In this document: positions 33,091 to 44,698 of the stretch, piece after piece
Layout of the letters: each line of letters starts with the position of its first letter
How positions within the stretch are numbered: position 1 is the first letter of the stretch
Assembly (NCBI GenBank): GCA_940337035.1
Contig: CALNHX010005793.1
Coordinates: 36,671-100,670, forward strand
Direction: 5' to 3'
From: Agriotes lineatus
Lineage: Eukaryota > Arthropoda > Insecta > Coleoptera > Elateridae
Length of the DNA stretch: 64,000 nt
Notes under the pieces: generated by a model
Told to the model about the DNA's origin: nothing
The model's database searches: none
The model's input: the letters and a program-made list of their open reading frames with translations, nothing else
Position numbers and translations under genes: made by a program

Positions 33091-33522
33091 TGTTAAGAAT
33101 TACTTTATTTTGTGTTAAAATTACGAACAATCAAAGAGTTTTAAAGTGTTACTTTGTATGTATAACGGAAATTCCAATGTATGAACGAATAAGGAAATTA
33201 GATCACTTTCGACTAATTTCTTTGTTAGCAACTGCATGATTTAATTGTTTGGGCTAAAGCCACGATACTTTGTAATACAGGGTTTGGTCCTCGGACAAAG
33301 AAAACCACAAACTGATGTCACTTTCAAAACATTGTATAAATATCGGATCGCAGCCACTCAGGGTGTGATTCGTGTGCCGAAGTTGTCAAGTTGTAGCCGC
33401 AGGCTCTGTCCATCTTAAGTATTAAGTTTTTATATTCAAAGTGTATTTTATATTGAGTGTGTTAATTAAACTAACTTCAGTTTTACTTATTCTATTATTT
33501 GTGTTTGATCGCCCACATAACA
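33091..33522 (+). repeat. 3' LTR (432 bp)
   Basis: Starts TGTTA and ends TAACA, perfect short inverted ends. It is preceded by a purine-rich GCCCGGAGG, a likely polypurine tract remnant. It contains TATAAATA at 33335-33342 and an initiator-like CACTCAGG shortly after. There is no second LTR in the window, so it was recognised by its ends and its position after env. Confidence 0.75.
33335..33342 (+). promoter_or_regulatory. LTR TATA box
   Basis: TATAAATA followed about 20 bases later by an initiator-like CACTCAGG. This is the expected Pol II promoter position within the LTR. Confidence 0.5.
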
Positions 33523-36325
33523 ACGTCTCAAATGCAGCACGAAAAATTAAAATGTAAACAATCACATAACCTCAAACTAATTTAGATGGTGATACATTTT
33601 TTTACAAAACACTTACCTCAATTTGTGGCTGTAAATGGGTCAATAATAACACAAAAAATATGAATAATTTGAAGAAACTCCTTACTTATCGTTTATCAAC
33701 GTGAAACGCTGCTTTTAAAAATCTCTTATGGGATTTTCAATGCAATTTATTTTTGTTTGGAAAGGTTTTAAAGCCACCCCTCTTTGTGACGTCAGCACTT
33801 AGCCTGCCTATTACGTATTAGTTTTCCACTTCCAGATTGTGTCTGGAAAGTGATCGATTCGAGAAAGCAATGGGTTCCACAGCAACTGGACGATGCACAA
33901 GAATGAAAAATAAACAACGGGAAAAGGTGTTGTGCCCCATTCAACACCATTTTGTTATGAAAAGTTCAAAAACTAAGAACCACAGGAACGGATTAAGCCA
34001 GAAGATTTGTTAGCGACGATGAAATAGTGTAGTGTACTAATAGTAACGTTATGAGTAACACCGAAGCTGTATATGTTAGAGCAATATAAAAAACTGCAGA
34101 AAATTTGCCCACCACTGCCTGTTGGTTGAATTGATAATAAACAAACTGGAAAAGAAAGCATAATAGAAGATGACACCTCAACCATACGATCTAGTTTCGA
34201 GAAGCACTTTTCATTTAACCAATTTGTTAATAATTCTCTTCGACGAAGTGATACTACACTACTTTCTTTCTGATGTTATAGCGAAAGAGATTCCAAAGAT
34301 GTTGAATACGCTTGTAAATGCACATGGTTGCTGGTAGTAGCAAAATGGGCAGGAGCTGGTTCTGAAAAGAAAAAAAAACATTATTTTTCAAAAACTTTCA
34401 CATAAATATATTACGAAAGCACAACATATTACGTACAACTACATTTAACTAAATTAAATCTAAATCCAATTTTCTTATAGGTTATCGCATCATCACAATG
34501 ATTAAATTATATTCAATCAAAGTATACACTTGATTCGGCAATCAGAATTATAGAAAGAAGTCCTGATCTTTATGAAAAATGCCAAATTATTAGAAATACT
34601 GTTTTTTACTGTCACATTACATGGATTTATTACATAACAATAAATGTACACTTCACCATTTTAAAAAAATCTGTTTCCTCTTTAGAAAGTTCCTTCTCGT
34701 GATAAACAATTTAAAAATAATCAAGCAACCATTTAATTTTTTCTGGACCACTTGATATAGAATGATTGTAAAACCAAAAACATGAATAGGTACGATCTAG
34801 AGTACCTGTATATAAATTAACAGTAGAGCAAACGATGACATTTAAACATCCATCATGCAAAAGTTAGTCACAATTTTACTGTCGACTACATTAATGGTCA
34901 AGTTGGTTACAACTGTCGTAAGTTACAGTTGACTATAAATTTAATATTAGCTGTGGTAAGAAGTTGAAATTATATGTGTGTTATAATATGCAATATTTAG
35001 AGAATATGTACGTAACTAAGTCATATCCCTCAATATATTTTTTTTCTTTAGAGATTGCTCACTGGAACATTACTCCAAGACATGTACTATCTAGTTTTAA
35101 GATTTAGATGAAGGACCGGTTCTACAATGTAAGTATATATAGTACTTTTTTTTCTATAATAACTGTCAAAGTGTTACAATGTTGGTAGATATGTGATTAA
35201 AACGCTAGGAATTTTTTTTACCTCGTGTTGGTAGAACTTTTTCAAAATTATGGTTATGTGTCAATTTTGAATGTTAAAGTTTCTTAATTTGAACTCTTGA
35301 CAAATTTCTTTTTTTAACATGGAATCATCATCACCATCAATAAAATCAGATAAAAAAAGAAAACCAAGAAATATTTTAAATGCAAAAATTAAGCAAGCGA
35401 TATTAAATTATGACATATCTGTCAAAATGACAATCATTTTTTTAGTGGAAGAAAAGAACTAAAAATCTATGTACCAACATAATTAAAACTAGGGACCCTA
35501 CAGGAATGCACTTATCCCCTAGAAAGTTGACCTTGAAAATTATTATAGAAAAAAAATCTACTTTACCTAAAATAAGCTATCCGAGGTATAATTGTCACAG
35601 TTTCCTTTGTTACACCAATCGTTTCTAGGGTATTTATTCCTCGGATAACTTTATCCTTGGTTTGTAGAACCGGCCCTTAGTATTACGTAAGATGTACTTA
35701 TAGTCTGCATAACGGACCAATTGTACAAACAAAAGAAGTCATATATATATATACAGTGTCCGCCAAAAAGTCAGCATAATATGGGAAATTTTTTGATTTT
35801 TGATTTTTCAAAAAAACTTTTTAGTCAATAATTTGTGCTCGTCTAAACACCTATTTAGCCCCTATCATATATACCGAGTGATTTTTACTTATTTAGAAAA
35901 TGGAGTTTTTCAAAATTGTCAAAATCCAAAAAGTACTATTTTTCGGAAATTAAGTAAAATTTTAATTAGATTTTCTTAGTGTGTTTATCTTCAGCTAACT
36001 GAACAACCTCAAGGCCAGAAAACACCTTTTTTTAACTTCAGCTAAAAATTTATTTTTCAGTTTTTTAAATATTTTTCAAAATTTCACATGCCAAGACTTA
36101 ATATTAAAATTCAAATTTTTTTATGTGAAGACTAAAGATTGGAAAAAATAATATAAAACGTTAATTACTTCTTTAGATTTTTTATTATTTACCGAAAAGT
36201 AGTAGGTTTTCATAATATTTACGTTTTTTATGAAAGGCGCTTTTTAGGAGAAATATTTTTCAATTTACAGGATTTTTATAACAGTAATTCACTAACAGGG
36301 CTAGATTAGAGTTTCTGGAAGGCAT
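33523..36325. other. Long AT-rich stretch with no recognised gene
   Basis: No convincing coding frame and no RNA gene. At 35748-35757 a TATATA run precedes CAGTGTCCGCCAAAAAG, which looks like one end of a Tc1/mariner-type element. I did not find the opposite end. Other local A/T runs have no clear structure. Confidence 0.5.
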
Positions 36326-36364
36326 TTACATAGATATTAATTAGAATGAGTAAATCCCGTAAAA

Positions 36365-37200
36365 GTGCAATGTGTAGGATCGATAGAAGAATATACTGCC
36401 AAAAGAAAAAGGAGCGAAGAAGAGAAACAAAACACAAAATCTGAAGAGCTAGAAGGGTTCAAAAAGAGCAAAGCAACTATAAGAACCCCACCCACAGCAA
36501 AAGAAACAGAGAACGTAGAGGGAACTGAAAATAAAGAAAACATGGAGAAGGTAGGAAAATTGATTGAATTATTAACCACACAAATGGCAGACATCAAAGA
36601 AGACACACAATGCACAAGAGAAGAAATGACAGGGGTAAAAAACGAAATAAAGAAATACGGGGAGGAAATAAGAAATCTTAAAGAACAATTCTTAAAAAAG
36701 AAAGTAGAGTGGGAAACTGAGAAGAAACAGACGAGAGAAGAAATGGGCAAGCTTAAGAAAAAAACTAGAGTCACAAGAAAGAAGCAGCAAAAAGAACATC
36801 ATAATCAAAGGAGCCCAATTGGGAAATGAAAACTTAAAGGATTCAGTAAAAGAATTTATAGCGAGAGAAATAGGAACCAGTATCACCGTAGAAGAAGCAT
36901 ATAAAGTGGGAAAACAAGAACAAAAAGTCGTAGTAGTTAAACTAAGCAACTTTGCCCAAAAAAATGGAAATCCTTAAACAAAAGCACAAACTAGGAACAA
37001 AGCAAAAATATATACATATATATATAGACAGCGACCTAACCCTTGAACAACAAAAGGTACAAGCGGCAATAAGGAAAACGGCAAAAGAAGAAAAAAGTAA
37101 AGGTAAAAATGTGCGCATAGGATACCGAAAACTGGAAATAAATGGAACTAAGTATGAATGGAATGATGAAAATGACAGTCTACAGGCATCAAAAAACTAA
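36365..37200 (+). pseudogene. LINE-B ORF1-type protein (coiled coil plus RNA-binding-like part)
   Basis: 36365-36829 is Lys/Glu-rich and predicted to form a coiled coil. After a frame change near 36780 it continues through I-I-I-K-G and a basic region to 36952-37200. The arrangement (coiled coil, then an R-K-N-N-I-I-I-x-G-type domain and a basic tail) is that of a LINE ORF1-like nucleic-acid chaperone. LINE-D carries a related domain at 52581-53006. Confidence 0.65.
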
Positions 37201-37417
37201 AAAAGGAAAAACAGGACGGATTAGCGGTGACAAACACAGATTTCAAAAAGGACACAAATACGGAAAAAATAAACATTATACAAATACGTGTACAAGATCA
37301 AAAGAATAATACAAAAAACTAACTACATACAGGAAAGCAGAATGAAGACACACAAGAACGAACACATAACGCAACAACAACGATTAAACAAATAAAGAAC
37401 AAAATAAAACAAGGTGA

Positions 37418-39133
37418 CCTGTTCATAGCTTCATGCAATGTCCGTGGAACAAACTCCGAGGGGGCCCTCAAGAACATAATAAGAGAATTAGAAACATATA
37501 AAATATATATAGCAATACTACAAGAAACAAAACAGAAAGGTAACCAAATAATGACCGTGGGAAATTACATATTCTTCAACAGACGATGACAGAAGATTAG
37601 GCACGGCTAAAAGCAAATCTAAAACATACCGTAATAGATTTTAAACCACTGAATAACAGAATGTGCTATATAAGGATGAAGGGAAAGGATAGAAAGATTT
37701 ACTGAACATACATGCACACACAGAAGAAAAAGATGATGAACTCAAAAATGAAATATATCTTATTAGAAACAACTTACGAAGAGATGCCCAAATACGACCT
37801 GAAAATAGTATGTGGAGACTTCAATGCAAAGATAGGAAAGGAAGAAATATACAAACCAGTTCTCGGGATCCACAGTCTACATCAAGTAACCAACAATAGA
37901 AAAAAATGAATTGACTTTGCAGCAGCTAGAGGGCTACAAATACAAAGTACATACTTTAAACACAAAAACATACATAAAGGAACATGGGTAAGTCCGGACA
38001 AAAAAACTGTAAATCAGATAGATCACGTCTTGATAGAAAGTAAACACGCTCCGTGCATAAAAAATATTAGGAGTTATAGAGGAGCAGACATGAACTCAGA
38101 CCATTTTATGATCAAAATCCATATCAAACAATAAATCCCAAAAGAAATCAATCCAACGAAGAAAACAATAAGAATTAACACTAGAGCTCTAGAAGAAAAA
38201 GAAATAAGAAACAAGTATGAGGAGAAAATTAAAAACCGATTATCGGAAATGAAAAGAATAAATAATACAGATGATAAATGGGAGAAAATCAAAGAGACAA
38301 TGATACAAACAGCATTGCACGTGCTAGGATTAGAAGAATAGGGAAAAAAGAATGGTACGACAAAGAATGTGAAGTAGCAGTGGAGGAAAAAAAAAAGAAA
38401 GCAAGATTAAAACTATTAGCAAATGAAACAACAGAGACTAAAGAAAAGTACGAAAAAAAGAAAAGTTAAATCCATATGCAGAAACAAAAAAAGGCAAAAT
38501 CAAGAAAAAAAGATACAGAAAATAGAAGAATACCACAATACTAAAGGAGTAAGGAATTTCTACAAAGACATTAAAGCCGTTAAAACAGGATACCAAACCA
38601 CCACGAAGTTCTGCTTAGACAAAAAAGGAAACCTTATAGGAGGACAAAAAGAAATGCTTCAAAGATGGGCAGATCATTTTAGCGAAAACCTTAATAGTGA
38701 AGATAACGAAGAAGGCAAAGAAGAAGAGGTGATACCGAGAAATCCAGAAGCAAACCTTGAACCACCATCCTTAAAAGAAATACAAGAAATAGTGAACACG
38801 CTTAAAAACAATAAAAGTCCAGGTGTCGACGATATACAAGCCGAATTAGTTCAATACGGAGGAAACACACTACACACAGAGATACATGAATTAATAAAAG
38901 AAATTTGGAATAATTACAAGATGCCACGAGAATGGCAAGTTGTGGTGGTTTACCCAATATACAAGAAAGGCAACAGACACGACTGCAATAACTATAGGGC
39001 AATTGCATTGCAAAGAGTAGTGTACAAAGTACTGGCAAAAGTAATAGAAAGAAAACTGAAACAACAAGCAGAACTGATGATTGGAGAACACCAATGCGGC
39101 TTTAGGCAGCGCAGGTCCGTGATAGATCACATA
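37418..39133 (+). pseudogene. LINE-B endonuclease, linker and start of RT
   Basis: Endonuclease motifs in order: S-C-N-V-R-G-T-N, I-L-Q-E-T-K, G-D-F-N-A-K-I-G-K-E-E (near 37812), N-Q-I-D-H-V-L, and S-D-H-F-M-I near 38100. The linker leads to 38423-39131, which has N-N-K-S-P-G-V-D-D and W-Q-V-V-V-V-Y-P-I-Y-K-K-G, the first RT blocks. Stops or frame changes occur near 37585, 38132 and 38465. The frame then enters the mariner. Confidence 0.8.
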
Positions 39134-40426
39134 CGAGGGTGGGATGATAATTGCTTAGCCCTTAGAATGAAAGACTGATTTTAACTTTTCAAAATCGTTT
39201 TACTTTTCAACATAGTCCCCTAAACGTTCTATACACTTTGTCCAACGATGTTCTAAAGCCTTGATACCATCGCGAAAAATGTTTTCTTCAAGACTTGCAA
39301 AATATTTATCAATCGCGAACTGGACCTCTTCATTAGACGAAAATCGTTGTCCGCCTAGAAAGATTTTGAGTTTGGGGAATAAGTGGAAGTCCGACGGCGC
39401 TAGGTCCGGAGAATAAGGTGGATGCGGAAGCAAATCATATTTCAATTCGTTAATTTTTGCCATCGCTGTAACACTTGTGTGGGGTCTTGCATTATCCTGA
39501 TGCAAAATGATTTTCTTGTGCGCTAAACCTGGTCTTTTCTGTCGAATAATTTGGTTTAATTTGTCCAGCAGGTTAGCGTAATATTCCCCAGTTATGGTTT
39601 GCCCTTTAGGTAAATAATCTACCATTAAAATCCCTGTGGCATCCCAGAAAACAGATGCCATTACGTTACCGGCTGATTTGACACGCAACGCTTTCTTTGG
39701 AGGTGGACAACCATGTTCAATCCACTGTTTTGACTGCTGTTTCGTCTCTGGGCTATAATGATGAACCCATGTTTCGTCAGTGGTTATCAATCGCCTAATA
39801 AAATCAATCGGATTTGCCCGAAAACGGTCCAGGCATTCTTGCGACATTTGCATTCGAACACGTTTTTGCTCTAGGGAGAGCAAACGCGGCACCCATCTTG
39901 CGGAGAGCTTTCTCAAACACAACTCTTGAGTTACAATATTATGTACCCGTTCTTTTGAGATGTTCACGATGTTAGCTATCTCACTTAACTTCAATCGCCG
40001 ATCTTCTAAAATCATAGTATGGATTTTGCTCACCATTTCCGGAGTTGTGACACTTTTAGGGCGCCCAGAGCGGTGTTCGTCTTCTATGCTCGTACGACCG
40101 CGTTTAAACGCAGCCACCCAGTTCTTTACCGTGGCATATGATGGTGCACTTTCACCCAATACGTTGGCATTTCCTCAAAAATCTCCGCATTTTTCAAACC
40201 TTTTTTAAACAAAAATTTAATGACGGCGCGATGCTCGATATTTTCCATTATTAAAAATACACAAAACAGATTGTCAATAAGCGGCTGCTACGAACAAAGT
40301 ATTAGACAAATTGAATTGATAGTTTCAGTACTGTCAAATAAAATATGACAGTTTAGAAATATGCATTTATTTTTTACTTGTCAGGGCCAACTACGCGGAG
40401 GCTAAACAATTATCATCCCGCCCTCG
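39134..40426 (-). mobile_element. mariner transposon, complete, in LINE-B
   Basis: 1293 bp with inverted ends CGAGGG[T/C]GGGATGATAATTG and TA target duplications at 39132-39133 and 40427-40428. Removing the insert and one TA restores the LINE-B frame, so the insertion is precise and later than the LINE. Length and ends are typical of mariner. Confidence 0.95.
39200..40248 (-). pseudogene. mariner transposase, one-base deletion near the start
   Basis: The open frame 39200-40159 encodes 319 residues. A further 25 or so N-terminal residues from ATG 40248 are in another frame, owing to a single missing base near 40172 after E-E-M. The DNA-binding part shows a helix-turn-helix and G-R-P-K-S-V. 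The catalytic triad is Asp128 (T-T-D-E-T-W), Asp222 (H-Q-D-N-A-R-P-H) and Asp257 (A-P-S-D-F-H-L-F), counted from the first Met of the open frame. The last spacing is exactly 34 residues, the DD34D of mariner. The W-V-P-R-L-L block is also present. Only the one-base deletion separates it from a full reading frame. Confidence 0.9.
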
Positions 40427-41110
40427 TATTTACATTAAAACAAATACAAGAAAAATTCAACGAAAAAAACCGTCAGATACATCGACTTCAAAGGTGCATA
40501 TGACAACGTAAAGCAACCACCATTGTACAAAATAATGACAGAACAACAAATGATTAAATTAATAAAAATGACTCTCAAAGGAACGGAAAACTGAGTGCGT
40601 ATCAAAGGCAACACATCCGAAAAGTTTACAACAAACCTGGGACTACGTCAAGGAGACCCACTATCAACACTCCTTTTACTTGAGAAAATAGTAAGAGAAA
40701 GTAAAATCATTAGACAAGGAACTATATTCAGAAACTCACACCAATGCCTAGTGTACGCAGACGACATCACCATATTAGCAAGAACTAAAAATGATAGTAC
40801 GAAAATTCCTACACGAAGCAAGAACACTGGGTCTAGAAATCAACCCACAAAAAACAAAATATATGGTGATGTCCAGAAATAAAAGCGGAGTAAACAGCAA
40901 CTTAATAATAAATGATGAACAAGGCGGACAATACAACCTCGAAAAAGTACAGAACATCAAATTCCTGGGAACAGAAATAATGGAAAATAGGAACGAAGAC
41001 ATAGAAATAGAAAAGAGATTAATGGCAGGAAACCGCAGTGCAAGAGCATTACAAACGGTGTTTAGTGCAGAAAATGTGTCGAGAAAAACAAAAACAAACA
41101 TATACAGAGT
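40427..41110 (+). pseudogene. LINE-B RT palm and thumb
   Basis: Continues the RT after the mariner: F-K-G-A-Y-D-N-V near 40480, L-R-Q-G-D-P near 40640, L-V-Y-A-D-D-I-T near 40752, then K-F-L-G-T-E-I-M near 40965. A TGA near 40591 and a frame change near 40790 are seen. It stops at about 41110 where other sequence begins. Confidence 0.85.
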
Positions 41111-41351
41111 GAGTTTTTTTTCATTATCACTATAGGGATCTCGAAAACCGTGAAAGATAGAAGGTTGGTTAAATGGAGAAAGAATTACAGTTTTATGAGC
41201 TTATTCGAGATGTGCTTTTGTTTCTTTGAAAAAATCCAAGGCCTACTAGATACAAGCAAAATATTAAAATTACTTAATTTCTTAAAGTCGGTCTAGCGCC
41301 GTTATTATTGAAAATAGAAAAAAATAATAAGAATACAAGTTTTAGCTATTT

Positions 41352-42482
41352 TTAGGATAGTACTAGAATATTGATACTCCCCCCCCCCTCCCTCCTCATT
41401 CCTTTTCATCTACCTGATAAACTTTACCGGCTCGTGACGAATTTCAGTAGTTTTGCGGATTGTGGTTGATTATAATAAATTACAAATATTGGATGCACGG
41501 TTTCTAGCAACGTACTGATTTCATGTACAAATACACAGAGAGGTTTACAAACGTAAATGAGGAAAAGAATAAAATTTACTTTAAGAATACATTTCCTGGC
41601 AAAATTTCATAAAGGTGCAAATGCCATTGTTATAAATAAGTTTCTTACCTGCCTACTAAACTAACAGCAATAACTACATTCCTTAGTAGATTATTTTCTT
41701 AAGGGGTCATTTACTACCTGCCTACATAATACACGTTTACTGAGTCATAGGAAATTCAAATAGTCTGAGCAGGGTTGAGCAGATTTAAATAATTTCATTA
41801 AAATAGAATTTAATGAAGTAATTTAATTATAAAAATCATTGACTTAAATATTTTTTATATTTTGCCAAATCAACACAAAAAAAATAAATAAAAGAACATT
41901 GCCAATTAACCAAAGCCACCATGAACAGTAACAATACAACAAAATGATGAAACCGTTTCAACTTTTAAAATACATCTTGAAACGGTTGAAACATAAAAAT
42001 AAGGTGCACTATTAAAGTTAGAAATTATACGTAATACTAATAATACGTACTATGCTTGTTTTATTGTTAATCACATAAAACAGTTATTGGTAAGGTATAG
42101 AAAAACCGTCTACTACGTTGTGCAAGGACAAAGTCGGCATTTTAAATAGTTTGGTAGGAATTTAAATTTACAAGCGGTGACCACATGGATTCTAGAACAC
42201 ACTGCACACTCATGGATCTATGAATTAACATATTATAGTGTACGTGCATTTTCATAAACTAACATAAATAAAGAAAAATTATTTTTATTAACCCTGAGTC
42301 CGTCTTCAAATAGTCAGTACTACAGTCGTTCAAACAGCTTGTTAGCTTTTGGTGTTTTTATTAAAAAAAAAATTGTAAAGTGGGAGTCGGGTAATTTATA
42401 CGGACTCCGACTCCACCCAAAAAGTTCAGACTCCTCGACTCCGACTCCAGACTCCGACTCCGACTCCGACTCTACAGCCCTG
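41352..42482 (-). mobile_element. hAT non-autonomous element, copy 1 (one end missing)
   Basis: Homologous, in opposite orientation, to the element at 44699-46350. The right end CTCTACAGCCCTG with many GACTCC repeats is intact (42482). The left end is lost after AGTACTAGAATATTGATAC (41355). A run of C at about 41378-41390 is specific to this copy. It lies directly after LINE-B. No coding frame. Confidence 0.75.
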
Positions 42483-42707
42483 ATTACAACCTATAAATAA
42501 ATAAATAAATATGTGATTTATGCCATATAATACACTTTAACCTATTAAATCTTAAAAGCAGTTGTCGCAAGTCAACTTTAACTCCATTTGCTGTTCACAT
42601 TCACACATGAGGAACACAGATTGAATAATATTTAAATGCAAAACCCCAAATAGTACTTCAATCTTACTTTTTATAATTGTTTATAAGTTCCCTCTATATA
42701 ATTTTAA

Positions 42708-43269
42708 CCCTTGCCCGGAGGAAATAATTTCAGTTACGCGGAGTGCGGAAATGGGTCTCTAGTGACCCGGATCGAATTCAATTTTTTAAAATTAATTTTA
42801 AAGCACCACAATGTCTGTTTTTCTATTATAAACTTGCGCATGATAATATAATCATAAAACTTTTACTTTTATTGACCTGCAGACTAAAAAATTCTTCATA
42901 TTCTGCGTCACTTTTATCGCTGCCACTGTCATCATCAGACAAAAAATGCAAGTTTTCGTCATCATAACGCATTAGTTCGTCATAGAATTGTTGTTCCGTA
43001 AGGGGAATTTTATTAGGATCCATTCTTTTTGCCTATTATTTTACACAGTGTTATTATACTCCAGAAAACAAGAAAAAAACAATAAAGCGACCCGAGCGGA
43101 TTATCTCAGGTATACCACGACATTTTTCCACGAAATTCATTCTACAGCATCTCCATAACAGCTTCGAGGAATACGCAAACACCCAAAGCAGCATATTGGA
43201 AAACGGTAGAATTATTAAAAGAAAAAGAAAGTCCGGGTCACTTGAGACCCGGTTTCCGCAGTCTGAGGG
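42708..43269 (-). mobile_element. Internally deleted piggyBac element
   Basis: TTAA duplications at 42704-42707 and 43270-43273 flank CCCTTGC and GAGGG-type ends. Sub-terminal inverted repeats (GGGTCTCTAGTGACCCGGA and TCCGGGTCACTTGAGACCC) are nearly identical. The TTAA duplication is diagnostic of piggyBac. Only the N-terminal piece of the transposase remains. Confidence 0.85.
42826..43023 (-). pseudogene. piggyBac transposase N-terminal fragment (65 codons)
   Basis: Starts M-D-P-N-K-I-P-L-T and continues with an acidic Ser/Asp-rich stretch (L-S-D-D-D-S-G-S-D-K-S-D), as is usual for the N terminus of piggyBac-like transposases. The catalytic domain is absent. Its place inside a TTAA-flanked element supports the call. 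Confidence 0.7.
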
Positions 43270-43739
43270 TTAAAGGATACAAATTTAATACAAGTAAGAA
43301 GAGATACATGTATATTAAAGTTTTACTTCAATTTACTTGCGCGACGTGAAAGCAGAGCCAGAATCAGAACAAAATAAAAATAGAATTATGAAAAAAAAGC
43401 CCTACGAGAATTTAAGATTTACATCAAAAACGATTTAACAATAGAAAAACGGAAAATATAATCTGAATTGCACAGAGCTGAAAGAAGTAAATAAAAAAAT
43501 AACTGTTGGTTATCAGAAAATCTATTTATATAGAAAACGATACGACTGGAACCCAGAGGAACACGGGGTAGTGGAAACTGGATCAAAGAAGGGAGAAATG
43601 GACAGACCGCGACCAAAAAATGACTAGCAGAAGCAAACAACGTAGAAATCCAGAGAATGACCAAGGCAACGAATAGGATAACGAAAAATCAAAAGACAAA
43701 GACAAAAAATTAAAGAAATGAAGAATTAAGATTAGCAAC

Positions 43740-44430
43740 TTGGAATATAAAGAAGGAATCAGAAATAGTAGAAGAAATGGAAAAACTAAACATACACATT
43801 TTAGGTATAAGCGAAGTAACGAAAAAAGGTACAGGAGTAAAAATATTAGACAAGAACTATATATTAAGATATTCAAGAGTACAGGAGACAGACACAGCAA
43901 AGGAAGAAGTGGGCATAATAACCAGCGCAGAAATAGAAAAAGCTATAACAGGGTACAGAACAATAATAAAGTTTAAACCTACAAGAATCAATAGATATAC
44001 AAATCTATGCACCAGAACATAAAAAGACTGAATTTTATGATAAACTACAAGAAATCACAGAAACCAGCAGGGATAAATCGAAACACTTATTTATAATGGA
44101 TGATTGGAACGCAAGAATACGAAATAAAGACGAAGACAATGGAGTTATAGGGAATTATAAAGGAGAAGAAACTCTAAACAGCAATAGGAATAAACCATCT
44201 AACAATAGGAAACACGCTTTTTTCACACAGAAACATTCATAAATATACGTATAGGAATAGGAGCCAGAAATGCAAAAAGCATAATAGATTACATAGTTTT
44301 CAGCAGAAACACGAGAACAAAAGACATAACGGTTTATAGAGGAGCAGAACTAGACACTGACCATTTGTTACTTACGGATAAATGCAAATTTAGAAAACCA
44401 GAAAGGGAAACAATAAAGAAGACTGAAAAA
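43740..44430 (+). pseudogene. LINE-C endonuclease remains
   Basis: L-A-T-W-N-I-K (about 43735), I-L-G-I-S-E-V (Glu motif), D-D-W-N-A-R-I (about 44100), then G-A-E-L-D-T-D-H-L-L near 44345. Frame changes near 43985 and 44235. The central G-D of the G-D-x-N-A motif is replaced by D-D. Confidence 0.7.
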
Positions 44431-44698
44431 ATACATGTCAAGAAACTAGATAACGTGTAAACCAAAAAATATATACAAAAATGATTACAGAAAGGCTATT
44501 ACAAGACACAGGAGAACAGAAAAATTTATATGGACTTATTACCAAGACGGAAGAAATTGCAGAAACGTGGAGGAAGCATTACGAAGAGAAATTTGCGGAT
44601 GAAGAGATGGAAGAAATAGAAAGATTTGAAGAACAAGTGGAAGAAAATGCAGCAACAACAGCTAATGAGAAAGAGAAAGAAAGAACAACAGTAATAAC

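Larger units (their letters stand above)
21168..33522 (+). mobile_element. Errantivirus-like LTR retrotransposon, 5' LTR not seen, defective
   Basis: The order is gag (21393), protease, RT and RNase H fragments, integrase and env, then a 432-bp 3' LTR (33091-33522). No copy of the LTR is found before gag, and the left end abuts partial unit E. A DNA transposon splits the element at 23190-28517. Pol carries several frame breaks and the integrase lacks a catalytic Glu, so this copy is defective. Gypsy-group errantiviruses of insects have this gene order and a spliced env. Confidence 0.88.
36326..41110 (+). mobile_element. LINE-B, interrupted by a mariner and 3' truncated
   Basis: ORF1-like coiled-coil part 36365-37200, endonuclease about 37418-38135, linker and RT 38278-39133, then (after the mariner at 39134-40426) the RT palm and thumb 40427-41110. 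It shows V-Y-A-D-D at about 40752, L-R-Q-G-D-P at about 40640 and G-L-E-I-N-P-Q-K-T-K near 40830. Several stops and frame changes make it inactive. It ends at 41110 without the C-terminal domain. Closely related to LINE-A. Confidence 0.85.

Noticed and set aside
33973..34185. Small antisense frames in 33.5-36.3 kb
   Set aside because: Short, low-complexity composition and no motif.
35748..36300. Complete Tc1/mariner element starting CAGTGTCCGCC
   Set aside because: Only one end was found; no matching opposite end or transposase nearby.
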